Shown: piece after piece, positions 25,779 through 34,552 of the stretch
Layout of the letters: every line of letters starts with the position of its first letter
How positions within the stretch are numbered: the stretch's first letter is position 1
NCBI RefSeq assembly: GCF_011038655.2
Contig: NZ_CP064954.1
Span: 558,001-622,000 of the forward strand
Origin: Corynebacterium lizhenjunii
GTDB taxonomy: Bacteria; Actinomycetota; Actinomycetes; Mycobacteriales; Mycobacteriaceae
Direction: 5' to 3'
DNA: 64,000 bases
Notes under the pieces: generated by a model
Databases searched by the model: none
What the model was told of the DNA's origin: nothing
The model's input: only the letters and a program-made list of their open reading frames with translations
Position numbers and translations under genes: made by a program

Positions 25779-27725
25779 GCTGCGCTCCAGCATGGCTAGG
25801 CGCAGGGCCAGGTAAATATCCAAGCTGCGTGGACCGGTGGCCCAATCGCTGCCCAGGAGGTTATCTATGCGCTCCAAACGCTGGCGCACCGTGTTGACGT
25901 GGACAAACACGGCCTTAGCAGTCTCAGCCACACTGTGACCGTGCAGCAGGTAATGGTAGGCGGTCTGAGCCAAGGCGGTGTGGTGGGTGGCATCGTAGTC
26001 CAGCAGCCGGCCAATGGTGTGGGTGCGCAGCATCTCTAACGCGTGCGGGTCCGCCCCCAGGATGAGCCCCACCGAGCCCAACGTGGCTTCCGTGACCAGC
26101 TGTCCGCGTAACCCCAGGGCGAGGGCGGAATCTAGGTAAGCCAAGGCGGCATCGTGAGCCTGGGGAATGGTTCTAGACGCACCAACTTCTACTGCCGCGA
26201 CTGCCGTACCTGCACTGGCCTGCAACAGCGGTGCCACTGCGGAATCGAGGTCACCGTCAGGAGCAAAGAGCACGCATAGGTGTTGGTCATGCCGGGTTAT
26301 CGCGGTAGCTCCACGCAGCTTGTCTTCGACGGTGCGGGGTGAGAGCCCCACGGCAGGTGCCGGGACGTTCACCGGAGCCTTAGCCGGGGTCTTAGCCGGA
26401 GCCTTAGCCGTGTTCTTAGCCAAGGCATCACCTGCAATGGCCAAGAAATACAACCCCTGCGGCCGGGTGATGTCTATCCCGGTGAGCTGACGCAAGCGCG
26501 TGGCCTCCTCCTTGCCGGCATTACCCAGCACCACCGAATAAACCAAGTCATCAACCTTGCGAGCGGTGGCATCCACCAACGCCTCATGAAATAACGCAAT
26601 GGCGCTAAAAGCCGAGGATGCATGGGTGAGGATGCGCGCCTGCATTTGCGTGACCTCCCGGCCCACGCAGATACACCCCAACAGCCTGCTATTGAACTCC
26701 ACCGGTAACACGCACCTGGCGGCCCCGCCTGTAGCGGAGGAACCGTCGCGGCCGCTATCCTCGCCGTCGGCCCTGGCCGGGTGGCTATCGCCGTCGCCGC
26801 TATCCCGGACGTCGTCGTGGGCAGCGGTGGTAAACGTGCGCGTGCGGCAGGCAGTAGCGATGAGCTGCGCCCAGGGTGAGGGGGAGGGGGCATCGGCAAG
26901 CCAAAGCACAACCTCGGCCTCCAAGACCTCGGTGAGCACGGCAGCCAGCTGCTCAAAGCCAGCGCTGCCGGTTAGGACCTGCAACAATTGGGCATCCACC
27001 CTATTGAGCCACTCAAGGTCCTGGATGTGCCGGCTTAGCGCCACCTGGGAGCGAGTCAACTGGGCAACGGACTCGCCTTGGGTCTCAATAACCTGGGCGG
27101 TCTCCAGGGCCACCCCCGCCATTGCGCCCAGCAGCTCCAGTGCGGCGATTTCCTCGCGCGAATAATGGCGCGGGTGGCGGTCACCCACCAGCAGCGCGCC
27201 AATAGTGGTGCCACCAATACGAATGGGGGCGCCCAAAATGGCGCGGATGCCCTCCGCACGCACCGCGGCGTCTACATAATCGACGTGCGTGACGTCCGGG
27301 TCCTGCGCATGGTCATAAGTCCAAGCCGGACGGTTGGTGGCAGCGACTATGCCCAACACCCCGGAACCGATGGGCATACGGATCTCCCGAAACTCCTTAG
27401 TCTGCACCCCAGTGGTGGTCAAGACATTAGTAAAGCCGGAGTCTGCATCATTGAGGCTGATGTAGCCCACATCCGTACCGATAATGGCACGGGCGTGGCG
27501 CACAATCGCGTCGCAAACCTCCCCGGAATCGCGGCCTGCGTTGAGCATCTGGGAGACATCGAGCAACTTGGTGGACATCACCCGCCACGTGCGGTGGGAG
27601 GCGATGGTGTGCTCCAGGGCGCGCAGGGCGGCGGCATCTGCGGCATCGAGGCGCGCGGCGAGTTCATCCGGTACGCGGGTGCCGTTGGTGAGATGGCTGA
27701 GGATACTGCTGATGGGGGAGGCCAT
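25767..27725 (-). CDS. GAF- and PucR-type transcriptional regulator
   Basis: The protein has 652 residues. A GAF domain spans about residues 60-215 (FREIRMPIGSGVLGIVAATNRPAWTYD), and the C-terminus has the PucR helix-turn-helix (HGHSVAETAKAVFVHVNTVRQRLERIDNLLG). PucR-type proteins usually activate a neighbouring catabolic operon in response to a substrate; here the candidate targets are adh and the permease downstream on the same strand. A low-complexity linker (KNTAKAPAKTPAKAP) lies near residue 435, and a motif copy is read as WLADAPSPSP near residue 280. Confidence 0.87.
   Translation of the reverse strand: MASPISSILSHLTNGTRVPDELAARLDAADAAALRALEHTIASHRTWRVMSTKLLDVSQMLNAGRDSGEVCDAIVRHARAIIGTDVGYISLNDADSGFTNVLTTTGVQTKEFREIRMPIGSGVLGIVAATNRPAWTYDHAQDPDVTHVDYVDAAVRAEGIRAILGAPIRIGGTTIGALLVGDRHPRHYSREEIAALELLGAMAGVALETAQVIETQGESVAQLTRSQVALSRHIQDLEWLNRVDAQLLQVLTGSAGFEQLAAVLTEVLEAEVVLWLADAPSPSPWAQLIATACRTRTFTTAAHDDVRDSGDGDSHPARADGEDSGRDGSSATGGAARCVLPVEFNSRLLGCICVGREVTQMQARILTHASSAFSAIALFHEALVDATARKVDDLVYSVVLGNAGKEEATRLRQLTGIDITRPQGLYFLAIAGDALAKNTAKAPAKTPAKAPVNVPAPAVGLSPRTVEDKLRGATAITRHDQHLCVLFAPDGDLDSAVAPLLQASAGTAVAAVEVGASRTIPQAHDAALAYLDSALALGLRGQLVTEATLGSVGLILGADPHALEMLRTHTIGRLLDYDATHHTALAQTAYHYLLHGHSVAETAKAVFVHVNTVRQRLERIDNLLGSDWATGPRSLDIYLALRLAMLERSTRA
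26886..26901 (-). repeat. Dispersed motif, perfect copy in pucR-type gene
   Basis: GGGGGCATCGGCAAGC on the plus strand; read by the gene as WLADAP in the region after the GAF domain. Confidence 0.9.
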
Positions 27726-27777
27726 GGCCCTTTAGCTTAATGGCCGCTAGCTTAATGGCCCGGGAGGGCGGTGCGGG

Positions 27778-28344
27778 CTAGTTTAAAGGCCCGGGTGGGC
27801 CCTGCCGCCTGGACGCGTACCATTGGGCGGCCACCGCCCGGTTGTCACGGCGCAGGAACCACGCCGCCACGCACACCGGAGCCGCGCAGAGAAACGCGCA
27901 GGCGTAAATCCCGGCGCCGACTATAAACGGTGGCAGCAGGGCCTCCTGGAACCCTTCGATATAAATAGCCACATACGCTGCGTAAATGCCCAGGCTCACG
28001 GAGAGGACGAAGAGAATCAGCCGCAGAAATCCGCTGGCGAAGCGCCACACCAGCACGGCACACAGCAGGGCGATGGTGATGTTGTTGGCCCAATGGAGCC
28101 GCTGGACGGTGCCAATGAGTTCCTCGTAGTTATCCTTGGTCAGGGTTGGTATGAACGAATGCCAGGCCAGCATGGGGACCAAGCCGCACACGAACGCCAC
28201 CGCGCACACCGCGAGCGCGGGCTTGATTACCGCGGCGCCTTCCCGCCGGACCGCGCGGCGCACCGCAGCGCAGGCGATACAACCGACATAGAGCGCAATC
28301 ACCACCACATAGCTGGCGTACACGAAGAAGGGGAAAGTGGTCAT
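27778..28344 (-). CDS. Hypothetical multi-span membrane protein, cassette 1 second gene
   Basis: The protein has 188 residues and about five membrane segments, from the ATG at 28344 (GGGAG upstream); longer open frames upstream are shadows of the preceding gene. It shares with the 29118-29690 product its size, segment layout, the motif CGLVP near segment 2 (VCGLVPMLAW / PCGLVPAVTW) and the phrase LLPP(F/P)IVG near the fifth segment, so the two are paralogues. It begins 5 nt after its upstream partner. No known family was recognised. Confidence 0.72.
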   Translation of the reverse strand: MTTFPFFVYASYVVVIALYVGCIACAAVRRAVRREGAAVIKPALAVCAVAFVCGLVPMLAWHSFIPTLTKDNYEELIGTVQRLHWANNITIALLCAVLVWRFASGFLRLILFVLSVSLGIYAAYVAIYIEGFQEALLPPFIVGAGIYACAFLCAAPVCVAAWFLRRDNRAVAAQWYASRRQGPPGPLN

Positions 28345-28349
28345 GATGC

Positions 28350-29027
28350 TTAGCTCCCGTCGATGGTGCTGGAATGGGCCGCGGCTTCCCGGTGGGTCGA
28401 GCGCACCAACCATATGAACAGGGCCAGGGGAAACACATAAAACAGCGCCGCAATGAAAAAGAAGACCCCGATGGTAGACAGCGGCACCGGGGCATCCCGC
28501 CACGCATCCGCGGTGACAACTAGGAACGCAGCCGTCGCTGCGAAGCCAAGCCAGAAGACGAACAGCGTGAGCTGCGCGGCGTTTGTCACGTAGCGCCACA
28601 TGGCCACGGCTGTGAGCCCGACTGCGGTGACAATAAAGCCGCAGATGCGCCAGGCTGCGATGAACTCCCCCGACGCCGGCCAGGCAAGCCACAACAGCAG
28701 GGGGACCACCCCGCACCCCAGCGCCGCGGCACACACCGCCACCGCAGCCTTGCCTGCCGATGCCTTGCTTGCCGATGCTCCCGTGGCACCACCCCGTGCC
28801 GTGCGGCCTGGTGGGGGACTGTCTGGTGCTGCGCCGCTTGGTGCTGCATGGCCTGGTGACGGATAGCCTGGCGCCGGACTGTCTGGTGCTGCGCCGCTTG
28901 GTGCCGCTCGGTTTGGGGTGGCGGGATCTCGCGTTGCACCGAACACAATCGCCGCTGACACCGCAACCGCGGTGAAGAATGGCACTCCAAGGAAGCCGAG
29001 GAACATGGATAGGGGGAGGATAGTCAT
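28350..29027 (-). CDS. Hypothetical membrane protein, cassette 1 first gene
   Basis: The protein has 225 residues: a first membrane segment, then a ~60-residue Ala/Pro/Gly/Ser-rich linker with an internal duplication (AAPSGAAPDSP twice), then four more segments. The ATG at 29027 has AAAGG upstream. The linker also holds a motif copy (GASASKASAGK). It is the counterpart of the 29696-30325 gene: both precede a CGLVP-type membrane protein by 5 nt and share the 5' region with GTTTTAAAC. Function unknown. Confidence 0.7.
   Translation of the reverse strand: MTILPLSMFLGFLGVPFFTAVAVSAAIVFGATRDPATPNRAAPSGAAPDSPAPGYPSPGHAAPSGAAPDSPPPGRTARGGATGASASKASAGKAAVAVCAAALGCGVVPLLLWLAWPASGEFIAAWRICGFIVTAVGLTAVAMWRYVTNAAQLTLFVFWLGFAATAAFLVVTADAWRDAPVPLSTIGVFFFIAALFYVFPLALFIWLVRSTHREAAAHSSTIDGS
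28767..28782 (+). repeat. Dispersed motif copy in a membrane-protein linker
   Basis: GCTTGCCGATGCTCCC, one mismatch from the consensus; a second looser copy starts at 28753. The gene on the other strand reads it as GASASK. Confidence 0.75.
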
Positions 29028-29082
29028 GGAAGCAGCCTTTCTGTGCTTGTTGCCACCCTAGCGGACTGCCGCCAATTTCGCA

Positions 29083-29097
29083 GAGGTTTAAAACTTT
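29083..29097 (-). promoter_or_regulatory. Conserved upstream element of cassette 1
   Basis: GTTTAAAACTTTTC on the plus strand (GAAAAGTTTTAAAC on the transcribed strand) recurs at about 30383-30398 upstream of cassette 2, and the ~70 bp to each start codon are clearly related. It is a candidate operator or promoter element; no -35/-10 pair is certain. Confidence 0.5.
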
Positions 29098-29117
29098 TCT
29101 ATGTGGCTCCGCGGATG

Positions 29118-29690
29118 CTACCGGCGGGTCCGGGCGGTTTCTTCCGGTGCGCGCAAGCGGGGCAGCACGACCCGGAAGGCTACTTTGACCAGCCATAACA
29201 CTAGACACACGGGAAGCGCACACAGGAATGGGATGAGGAAATACCACATGCCAACGATGGGCGGTGGCAGCAAGGCTCCGGTGAGACCGCCGGAGGCGAT
29301 AAACAAAGCTAGTTGAGAAATGCCGAAGCTCAGCCACAAGACAAAGAGACAAAGCTGCAGAAAGTTGGCGACGGAGAACCAGATCACCACCGCGCACAAC
29401 ACGATGATGCCGCCAATACAAGCCAGCAGCCTCCGCTCAACGCTTTCTGCGTCTTGTTGCAATTCGGCAGTGTCAAAGCCATCCGGAATTGTGCTTGCCG
29501 GCCACAAAACCCACGTCACCGCGGGGACCAGTCCACACGGAAGCCCCGCAGCGCCCACCGCTATCGCAGACCGGACCGCTGTGGTTCCGCCGCGCCGGGC
29601 AGCATGACGCACCAGCGCCCAGGTTGCCAAGGCCACGAAGAGAATGGGCACCGCAAAGTAGCCGATGTATGTAAAGGGGAAGTAGAGCAT
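29118..29690 (-). CDS. Hypothetical multi-span membrane protein, cassette 2 second gene
   Basis: The protein has 190 residues with about five membrane segments, from the ATG at 29690 with AAAAGGAG nine bases upstream. It is a paralogue of the 27778-28344 product (shared PCGLVP and LLPPPIVG motifs and layout). It follows its partner by 5 nt. The C-terminus is basic (LPRLRAPEETARTRR), consistent with a cytosolic tail. Function unknown. Confidence 0.72.
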   Translation of the reverse strand: MLYFPFTYIGYFAVPILFVALATWALVRHAARRGGTTAVRSAIAVGAAGLPCGLVPAVTWVLWPASTIPDGFDTAELQQDAESVERRLLACIGGIIVLCAVVIWFSVANFLQLCLFVLWLSFGISQLALFIASGGLTGALLPPPIVGMWYFLIPFLCALPVCLVLWLVKVAFRVVLPRLRAPEETARTRR

Positions 29691-29695
29691 GGTGT

Positions 29696-30325
29696 TTAAC
29701 TCCTTTTCGCGGGATTCATCGGGGCGTGCGCGGCCTGGTTGCACGCGGCTTCGCTGGCGGCAGGAGCGTTTATCGGGTTCCGCGTGGTCTGTCTGGAGTC
29801 CGGGTTGCGCACGGCGCGGAACACATCGCGGGTCCACCACGTAAGCACCGGTGGCAGGCACGAGACCGGAACGCACCACGAGACAGCGGCGAGCCCAAAA
29901 AGTACCTGTTGGAGGGGGTCCTGTGGTCCGTTTCCTGCCGTGGTGATGAAGCCTGCCGATGCAAGCCCGCACGTCAACAGCAGCGTAAAGAGTATGAGCT
30001 CCAGCGCGTTTTCGATGTACTTCCACACGATAAACACCCAGACCGGGAGGGCGACGAGCAAAAAGCGAAGCTCCGGATCCTCAAAGAGCGTAGGTGGATT
30101 TCCGGACAAAGAGTACGCTGCGGCTGGAGGTGCAAGCCAGCCGAAGAACACCAGCGCAGGTATGAAGCTCCAGGCAAACCCCGCGGCGCACAGGACGACT
30201 ACCTTCTTGGCGGAGCTGCCTCGAATTCTGACCGCGGCAAAGCTCATCGGCACGGCGATCAGGGCAACGACTACGCCGGTGGCGACTAGGAAAGCCGGGG
30301 GTCCGGTCACGGCGAAGGTGGTCAT
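29696..30325 (-). CDS. Hypothetical membrane protein, cassette 2 first gene
   Basis: The protein has 209 residues, about five membrane segments and a hydrophilic C-terminal tail rich in Asn, Arg and Ala. The ATG at 30325 begins MTTFAV, similar to the MTTFPF and MTILPL starts of its relatives. It is in the position equivalent to the 28350-29027 gene and shares its upstream region. No family was recognised; the four genes together look like a duplicated two-gene locus. Confidence 0.68.
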   Translation of the reverse strand: MTTFAVTGPPAFLVATGVVVALIAVPMSFAAVRIRGSSAKKVVVLCAAGFAWSFIPALVFFGWLAPPAAAYSLSGNPPTLFEDPELRFLLVALPVWVFIVWKYIENALELILFTLLLTCGLASAGFITTAGNGPQDPLQQVLFGLAAVSWCVPVSCLPPVLTWWTRDVFRAVRNPDSRQTTRNPINAPAASEAACNQAAHAPMNPAKRS

Positions 30326-30382
30326 GGCGGCAGCCTCTCTGTGTTTGTTTGAACCCTAGCCCACCGCCGCAGATTTCGCAGG

Positions 30383-30398
30383 GGTTTAAAACTTTTCG
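30383..30398 (-). promoter_or_regulatory. Conserved upstream element of cassette 2
   Basis: The same GTTTAAAACTTTTC element as upstream of cassette 1, about 60 bp before the ATG at 30325. The rest of the 30326-30682 gap is the 5' flank of the right DUF222 arm. Confidence 0.5.
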
Positions 30399-30669
30399 CC
30401 CCCACTTCTCCGCGAGCTGGACGGGACCCTGCGTTGTTCCTCATGCTCCACCTTCCGGCGCCTACGCGTGGCCTGTGCCCATGCCCTGCCGCCGACATCC
30501 CGACCACAATCCCGCTTGTGTGCCGCGACCAGGCTACCCCCGTCTGGGTTGCGCCACCCCCGTGTGGGTGCCCCCGCCGCCATGGTAGATCCGCCCAAAG
30601 TTTACCCTCATTGCACACTCCATTAGACAATGTGAAAATTGACCCTTGCGCAGGCAATACCGGCCGGTT

Positions 30670-30675
30670 TAGTGT
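30670..30675 (+). promoter_or_regulatory. -10 hexamer, leaderless promoter of DUF222 copy 2
   Basis: TAGTGT ends 7 nt before the ATG at 30683, with TTGCGC about 18 nt upstream. Confidence 0.6.
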
Positions 30676-30682
30676 CGATGCC

Positions 30683-31849
30683 ATGAACCTCGAGACGACG
30701 CTAATAGGACCAGGGCCCACAGCGCCTGGCGCCTTTATTGACGGTCTCGCCGAGCTAGCCGGTGAGACCGTAGAAAGCCTCGTCGCCCAAGGCTGGTGCC
30801 CACTAGCAGCAGCCAAAACCATCACCCTCCACACCACCTACTACGGGGATACCACCTACACCGGCCTGCAATACAAAGCCCTTACCGCCGCCCGCACCCA
30901 AGGACACAGCATCTTCGCCCTCGACCTGATCGAGACCAAAACCAAGCGAGTTGCCGACAAGCTCGCCAAATGGAAACTACGCGTCAAACTCTGCAAAACG
31001 CCTGCCGCACAAATCGAGGCCGTTGCCCGAGAGCAGTTGAAGAAACTAGCCAAGCCACGTGAGGTTAAAGAAGGCGTAAAACTCACCCACCACGCTAATG
31101 GGCTGGCCACGCTGAAAGCTACGGGCAAGTCTGTCGACATCATGGACGTCCACGCCGTGGTTGACCCCAAAGACCAAGTAGAAAGCTTCCTGGCAGCCTT
31201 CAGGGGCGGGGGCGCTGGCAAACAACGCTACATCCCAATCATCCCGATCTACCTGGATCAGATCTGTGAGTTCGTCGACCGGATGCACAACCCCGGCCGG
31301 TATCCCACCGATGCCGATATCCGCGTCCGCGCCTCCAACGGCGCGATCCTCACCGGTAAGGACTTGTTGGAGCGGTTGTGCCTGGACTACGGGTTTATCG
31401 CAGCCCTCTCCCGTGAACACGGCCCGTTGGACTTGTACCGCTATTCGCGTAGCGCTAACTCTAAGCAACGCTTATTGCTACTTGCCGAGGGTGCGGAATG
31501 CTCCTGGATAGGCTGCCACTTGCCGTTTGATAAGTGCCAGATCCACCACATCCAGCCCTGGAACCAGGGTGGCCAGACCAACATGTCAAACCTGACCCCA
31601 TTGTGTCCGCACCATAACGGTGCCAACGAAGACCACCCACCAGACGGCATCCCAATAACCCGGGGTCGGATAGTGCGCATGGGTACCGGGGTCGGATGGC
31701 AAGCACCCGGTGGCGCCCCACCAATACAAACCCGGCCCGCGCCCACACCGCCATCAGCCACACCCACCACCTACCCACCGGAGGCTCACCACCAGGCAAC
31801 GCCGCCACCGCAAGCCCACCACCAGGCAACACCACCACCGGAAAGCTAG
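30683..31849 (+). CDS. DUF222 / HNH endonuclease domain protein, copy 2
   Basis: The protein has 388 residues and is nearly identical to copy 1, with differences concentrated at the C-terminal tail (HHQATPPPQAHHQATPPPES here). The HNH core CHLPFDKCQIHHIQPW and LCPHHNGANEDHPPDG is intact. The tandem HHQATPPP units end at the stop codon. High identity between the two copies implies recent duplication or gene conversion. Confidence 0.87.
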   Translation: MNLETTLIGPGPTAPGAFIDGLAELAGETVESLVAQGWCPLAAAKTITLHTTYYGDTTYTGLQYKALTAARTQGHSIFALDLIETKTKRVADKLAKWKLRVKLCKTPAAQIEAVAREQLKKLAKPREVKEGVKLTHHANGLATLKATGKSVDIMDVHAVVDPKDQVESFLAAFRGGGAGKQRYIPIIPIYLDQICEFVDRMHNPGRYPTDADIRVRASNGAILTGKDLLERLCLDYGFIAALSREHGPLDLYRYSRSANSKQRLLLLAEGAECSWIGCHLPFDKCQIHHIQPWNQGGQTNMSNLTPLCPHHNGANEDHPPDGIPITRGRIVRMGTGVGWQAPGGAPPIQTRPAPTPPSATPTTYPPEAHHQATPPPQAHHQATPPPES

Positions 31850-32112
31850 CCGCCAGAAGACCAGCCAGAAGGGATGCGGCGGCATCGGAAAGCACACAGC
31901 CCCAACCGCGACGACACAAAGCGCGCGGAAGGGGCCAGACGTGCGCGCAGGTCCCAGCGAGGAAGAGGGGAGGTCAGCGGCAACGGAGCCGGCGCGGGAA
32001 GAGAGGGGGCCGGATGAGAATGGGCAAGCGAGCCGGTGGGGACCGACTCGCTAGAGAGACAGGGATTCGGGTTTGCGGGCTTAGGGTTGCTGGCCCGGGA
32101 GCAGGGAAGAGG

Positions 32113-33411
32113 CTAGCGGCGCAGCGGCTTGCCGGTGATCAGGGCGTGGAGTTTGCCATCGGTAACCTGGCGGTGGACAGGGAGTTCACCGGAGTAATCG
32201 ACCTCTGACATGATTTCTGCGATGAAGTCCGATTCCGGGATGGAGGAATTGCGGGCGATGGCGACGAGTTCGTCCATCTCTTCCTGGGAAAGGTGATTGT
32301 CGTTTTCAAAACGCTTCCTGAGCAGAAAGCGGGCGCGGCGGCGCAGCTCCGACTCGGAGACCAAGTCCTTGCGGTTCTTCACCCAGGCGTAGCCGATGAT
32401 GAACATGATGGCGATGCCCATGTAGCCCAAGATGGGGTAGACCCAGCCGATGAGGTTGCTAAAGCCGATGAAAGAGAGCACAAAACCAATGAGAACGGAG
32501 ATGCAGTACACCTTATAGAAATTCTGCGGGTGCTTGCTGGTCAGGCGCTTAGCGAAGGCATAAAACATGCCGATGGCGGTGTTATAAATCATGCCGTAAA
32601 TTGCGATGGTCATGGCGGTGCCCAGCCAGGGGTGAATCTGGGAAATCATCTCCAGGGTTGGCATGTCGGCCTCCGTGATGGGGCCCACGGAGATGTAGAG
32701 CCCGCCCACCAGGATGGCCAGGAGGAACAGGAAGCATAGTCCGCCGATGATGCCGCCGTACCCGACCTCCTTTGTATCCAGGAAGTTGCCCCCGATGACA
32801 ATGGTCATCGAGACCACCACGATGACGTTGAGTCCGACATCGTTGATGGCTGCCACCCACCAGTTGGGCAAGGTGGTGGGGATTTGCTGAGCCTGCTGGT
32901 TAAGGTGCGTCCAGTCCGGGGTGGCGGTAAAGACCGTGTAGAGCGTGCCGATGGTCAGCAAGATAATGATGAACGGCGTAATGGCCCCGATAGCGATGGT
33001 GACCTTGTCTACATCCAACAGGCCAGTGAGGAGAGTGAGCACCAACATGATGGTGGCGCCAACCCAGATGGGCCAACCCCACTGTTGGTTCAGGTTAGTG
33101 CCCGCCCCGGCGAACATCGCAAAGCCGATACAGAAAAGACAGGTTAGCGTGCTGATGTCGAGCAGTTTGGACACCAGCGGGGTGGAGACCGCGTCAAAGA
33201 CGGAGGTGTGTTCCTTCGCCCGATGGTAGGAGCCCATCTGCAAGATGGTGACGCCGGAGACCATCATGGCCAGCGCGGTACACACCGCGCCCACGATGCC
33301 CCAGTTGCCGAAGGCCACAAAGTACTGTAGTGCCTCACGCCCAGAGGCGAAGGAGGCGCCGGCCAGTACGCCGATGAAGGCCATGGCGATGCCAAATGAT
33401 CGTTTCAACAT
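32113..33411 (-). CDS. YkvI-family membrane transporter
   Basis: The protein has 432 residues with about ten membrane segments, from the ATG at 33411; the upstream frame to 33726 is out-of-frame reading of the esterase. The N-terminal FIGVLAGASFASGREALQYF, with an unwound-helix-like Gly-rich first segment, is typical of YkvI proteins, relatives of the APC superfamily. The ~85-residue C-terminal tail is cytosolic and charged. The substrate is unknown; its place after the gabT-monooxygenase-esterase genes suggests uptake or export of a related compound. Confidence 0.8.
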   Translation of the reverse strand: MLKRSFGIAMAFIGVLAGASFASGREALQYFVAFGNWGIVGAVCTALAMMVSGVTILQMGSYHRAKEHTSVFDAVSTPLVSKLLDISTLTCLFCIGFAMFAGAGTNLNQQWGWPIWVGATIMLVLTLLTGLLDVDKVTIAIGAITPFIIILLTIGTLYTVFTATPDWTHLNQQAQQIPTTLPNWWVAAINDVGLNVIVVVSMTIVIGGNFLDTKEVGYGGIIGGLCFLFLLAILVGGLYISVGPITEADMPTLEMISQIHPWLGTAMTIAIYGMIYNTAIGMFYAFAKRLTSKHPQNFYKVYCISVLIGFVLSFIGFSNLIGWVYPILGYMGIAIMFIIGYAWVKNRKDLVSESELRRRARFLLRKRFENDNHLSQEEMDELVAIARNSSIPESDFIAEIMSEVDYSGELPVHRQVTDGKLHALITGKPLRR

Positions 33412-33439
33412 GGTGTGTACCTGTCCTTTCAGTACATCC

Positions 33440-34537
33440 CTAGGCGGTGGGGTCAGTGCCGGTGCCATCGTGCGCGGCAGGGCTTGGCGCAGCAGCGGCG
33501 GCGGTGGGGGAGCTGGCGGTGCTCTCAGACGCGGCAGGGCTTGGCGCAGCGGCGGCGGCGGCGATGAAGCGGGCGACCGCCGCGATTTCAGCCCGACCCC
33601 GGTCAATGATGGCGGCGGAGGTAAACAGCCCGTGGTGGTAACCCACCAGGTGCCGGTAGGTGACATCCACGCCGGCTTGGGCCAGTTTGGCGGCGTACTC
33701 GGAGCCCTCGTCGGCAAGGGGGTCATTGTCTACCGTCAGCACCAGGCTGGGCGGCAAACCAGCGGGCAACTCATGCAGCAGCGGGGAAAGATCCGCGGCC
33801 TCGCGCTGGGACTCCTCCGTGACGAAGGTGTCGATGAACCAGCGCATGGTGTCAGCCGACAGCGGGAAGCCGCGCTCCAAGCGCTGATACGACGCACCCC
33901 CTTCGGTGCGCGCCCGCGAGCAGTCAACGATGGGATACAACAACGCCTGGCAGCTCAGCGGCGCCACGGCCTCTGGGTCAGCGGCATGGATAGCGGTGAA
34001 CTCATTAGCCAACACCGCGGCCAACTGCCCGCCGGCGGAGTCACCCACCACCGCAATCGAACTGGCCGTCAACCCGTGCGGCGCGCAAGGATCAGATAGC
34101 CATCGGTAGGCGGCCCGGCAATCATCAATCGCCGCGGGGTAGGGGTGTTCAGGAGCTAGGCGATAATCCACCGCCACCACCGGCAGCCCCGTCAGCACCG
34201 CCAACCGGCGGCACAGACTGTTGTGGGTCTCCAGGTTGCCCATCAGCCAACCGCCACCATGCATGAAGAGGATGACGGGGGTGGCATCGGCAAGCTCAGG
34301 GCCCTGCCGCGGGTCGTAGACACGCACCTGGAACGGGCCCACTGGCCAGTCGGCCGTGGCGGGCTCGACCTCCTCATGCAGGGGGTTGGCCTGCGCGGAG
34401 GCCACATAGTTGGCCCGCACCTGCTCGATAGGAAAGTGGTGGAAAGACTTCGCGCCTGCCGCGCGGAAAGGCTCCAGCGCCTTCCATGCATCAGCAGCCA
34501 CGGGGCGGCCGGAATACTCGTCGCGCAACACAAACAT
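33440..34537 (-). CDS. Alpha/beta-hydrolase, HSL-type esterase
   Basis: The protein has 365 residues. It has the oxyanion-hole motif ILFMHGGGWLMGN (HGGG), the nucleophile elbow VVGDSAGGQ (Ser), an acidic residue in VDNDPLADEG and a catalytic-type His in YRHLVGYHHG, all as in the hormone-sensitive-lipase family. The final ~45 residues are Ala/Pro/Ser-rich with a 57-bp in-frame duplication next to the stop. It starts 16 nt after the Baeyer-Villiger monooxygenase stop, so it probably hydrolyses the ester made by that enzyme. A motif copy is read as ELADATPV at the N-terminal side of HGGG. Confidence 0.88.
   Translation of the reverse strand: MFVLRDEYSGRPVAADAWKALEPFRAAGAKSFHHFPIEQVRANYVASAQANPLHEEVEPATADWPVGPFQVRVYDPRQGPELADATPVILFMHGGGWLMGNLETHNSLCRRLAVLTGLPVVAVDYRLAPEHPYPAAIDDCRAAYRWLSDPCAPHGLTASSIAVVGDSAGGQLAAVLANEFTAIHAADPEAVAPLSCQALLYPIVDCSRARTEGGASYQRLERGFPLSADTMRWFIDTFVTEESQREAADLSPLLHELPAGLPPSLVLTVDNDPLADEGSEYAAKLAQAGVDVTYRHLVGYHHGLFTSAAIIDRGRAEIAAVARFIAAAAAAPSPAASESTASSPTAAAAAPSPAAHDGTGTDPTA
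33474..33560. repeat. 57-bp in-frame tandem duplication at the esterase C-terminus
   Basis: GCGGCAGGGCTTGGCGCAGC starts at 33474 and again at 33531; both copies encode an Ala/Pro/Ser tail within 40 codons of the stop. Confidence 0.85.
34280..34295 (-). repeat. Dispersed motif copy in the esterase gene
   Basis: GGTGGCATCGGCAAGC on the plus strand, read by the gene as ELADAT before the first core strand. Confidence 0.8.
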
Positions 34538-34552
34538 GGGACCTCCTGGGGG

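Larger units (their letters stand above)
30462..31945 (+). repeat. Right arm of the ~1.5-kb inverted repeat carrying a DUF222/HNH gene
   Basis: This is the inverted counterpart of 9348-10882. Similarity continues past the stop codon into the flank ending GGCCAGACGTGCG. The 31850-32112 gap holds this flank and no recognised gene. Confidence 0.85.
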
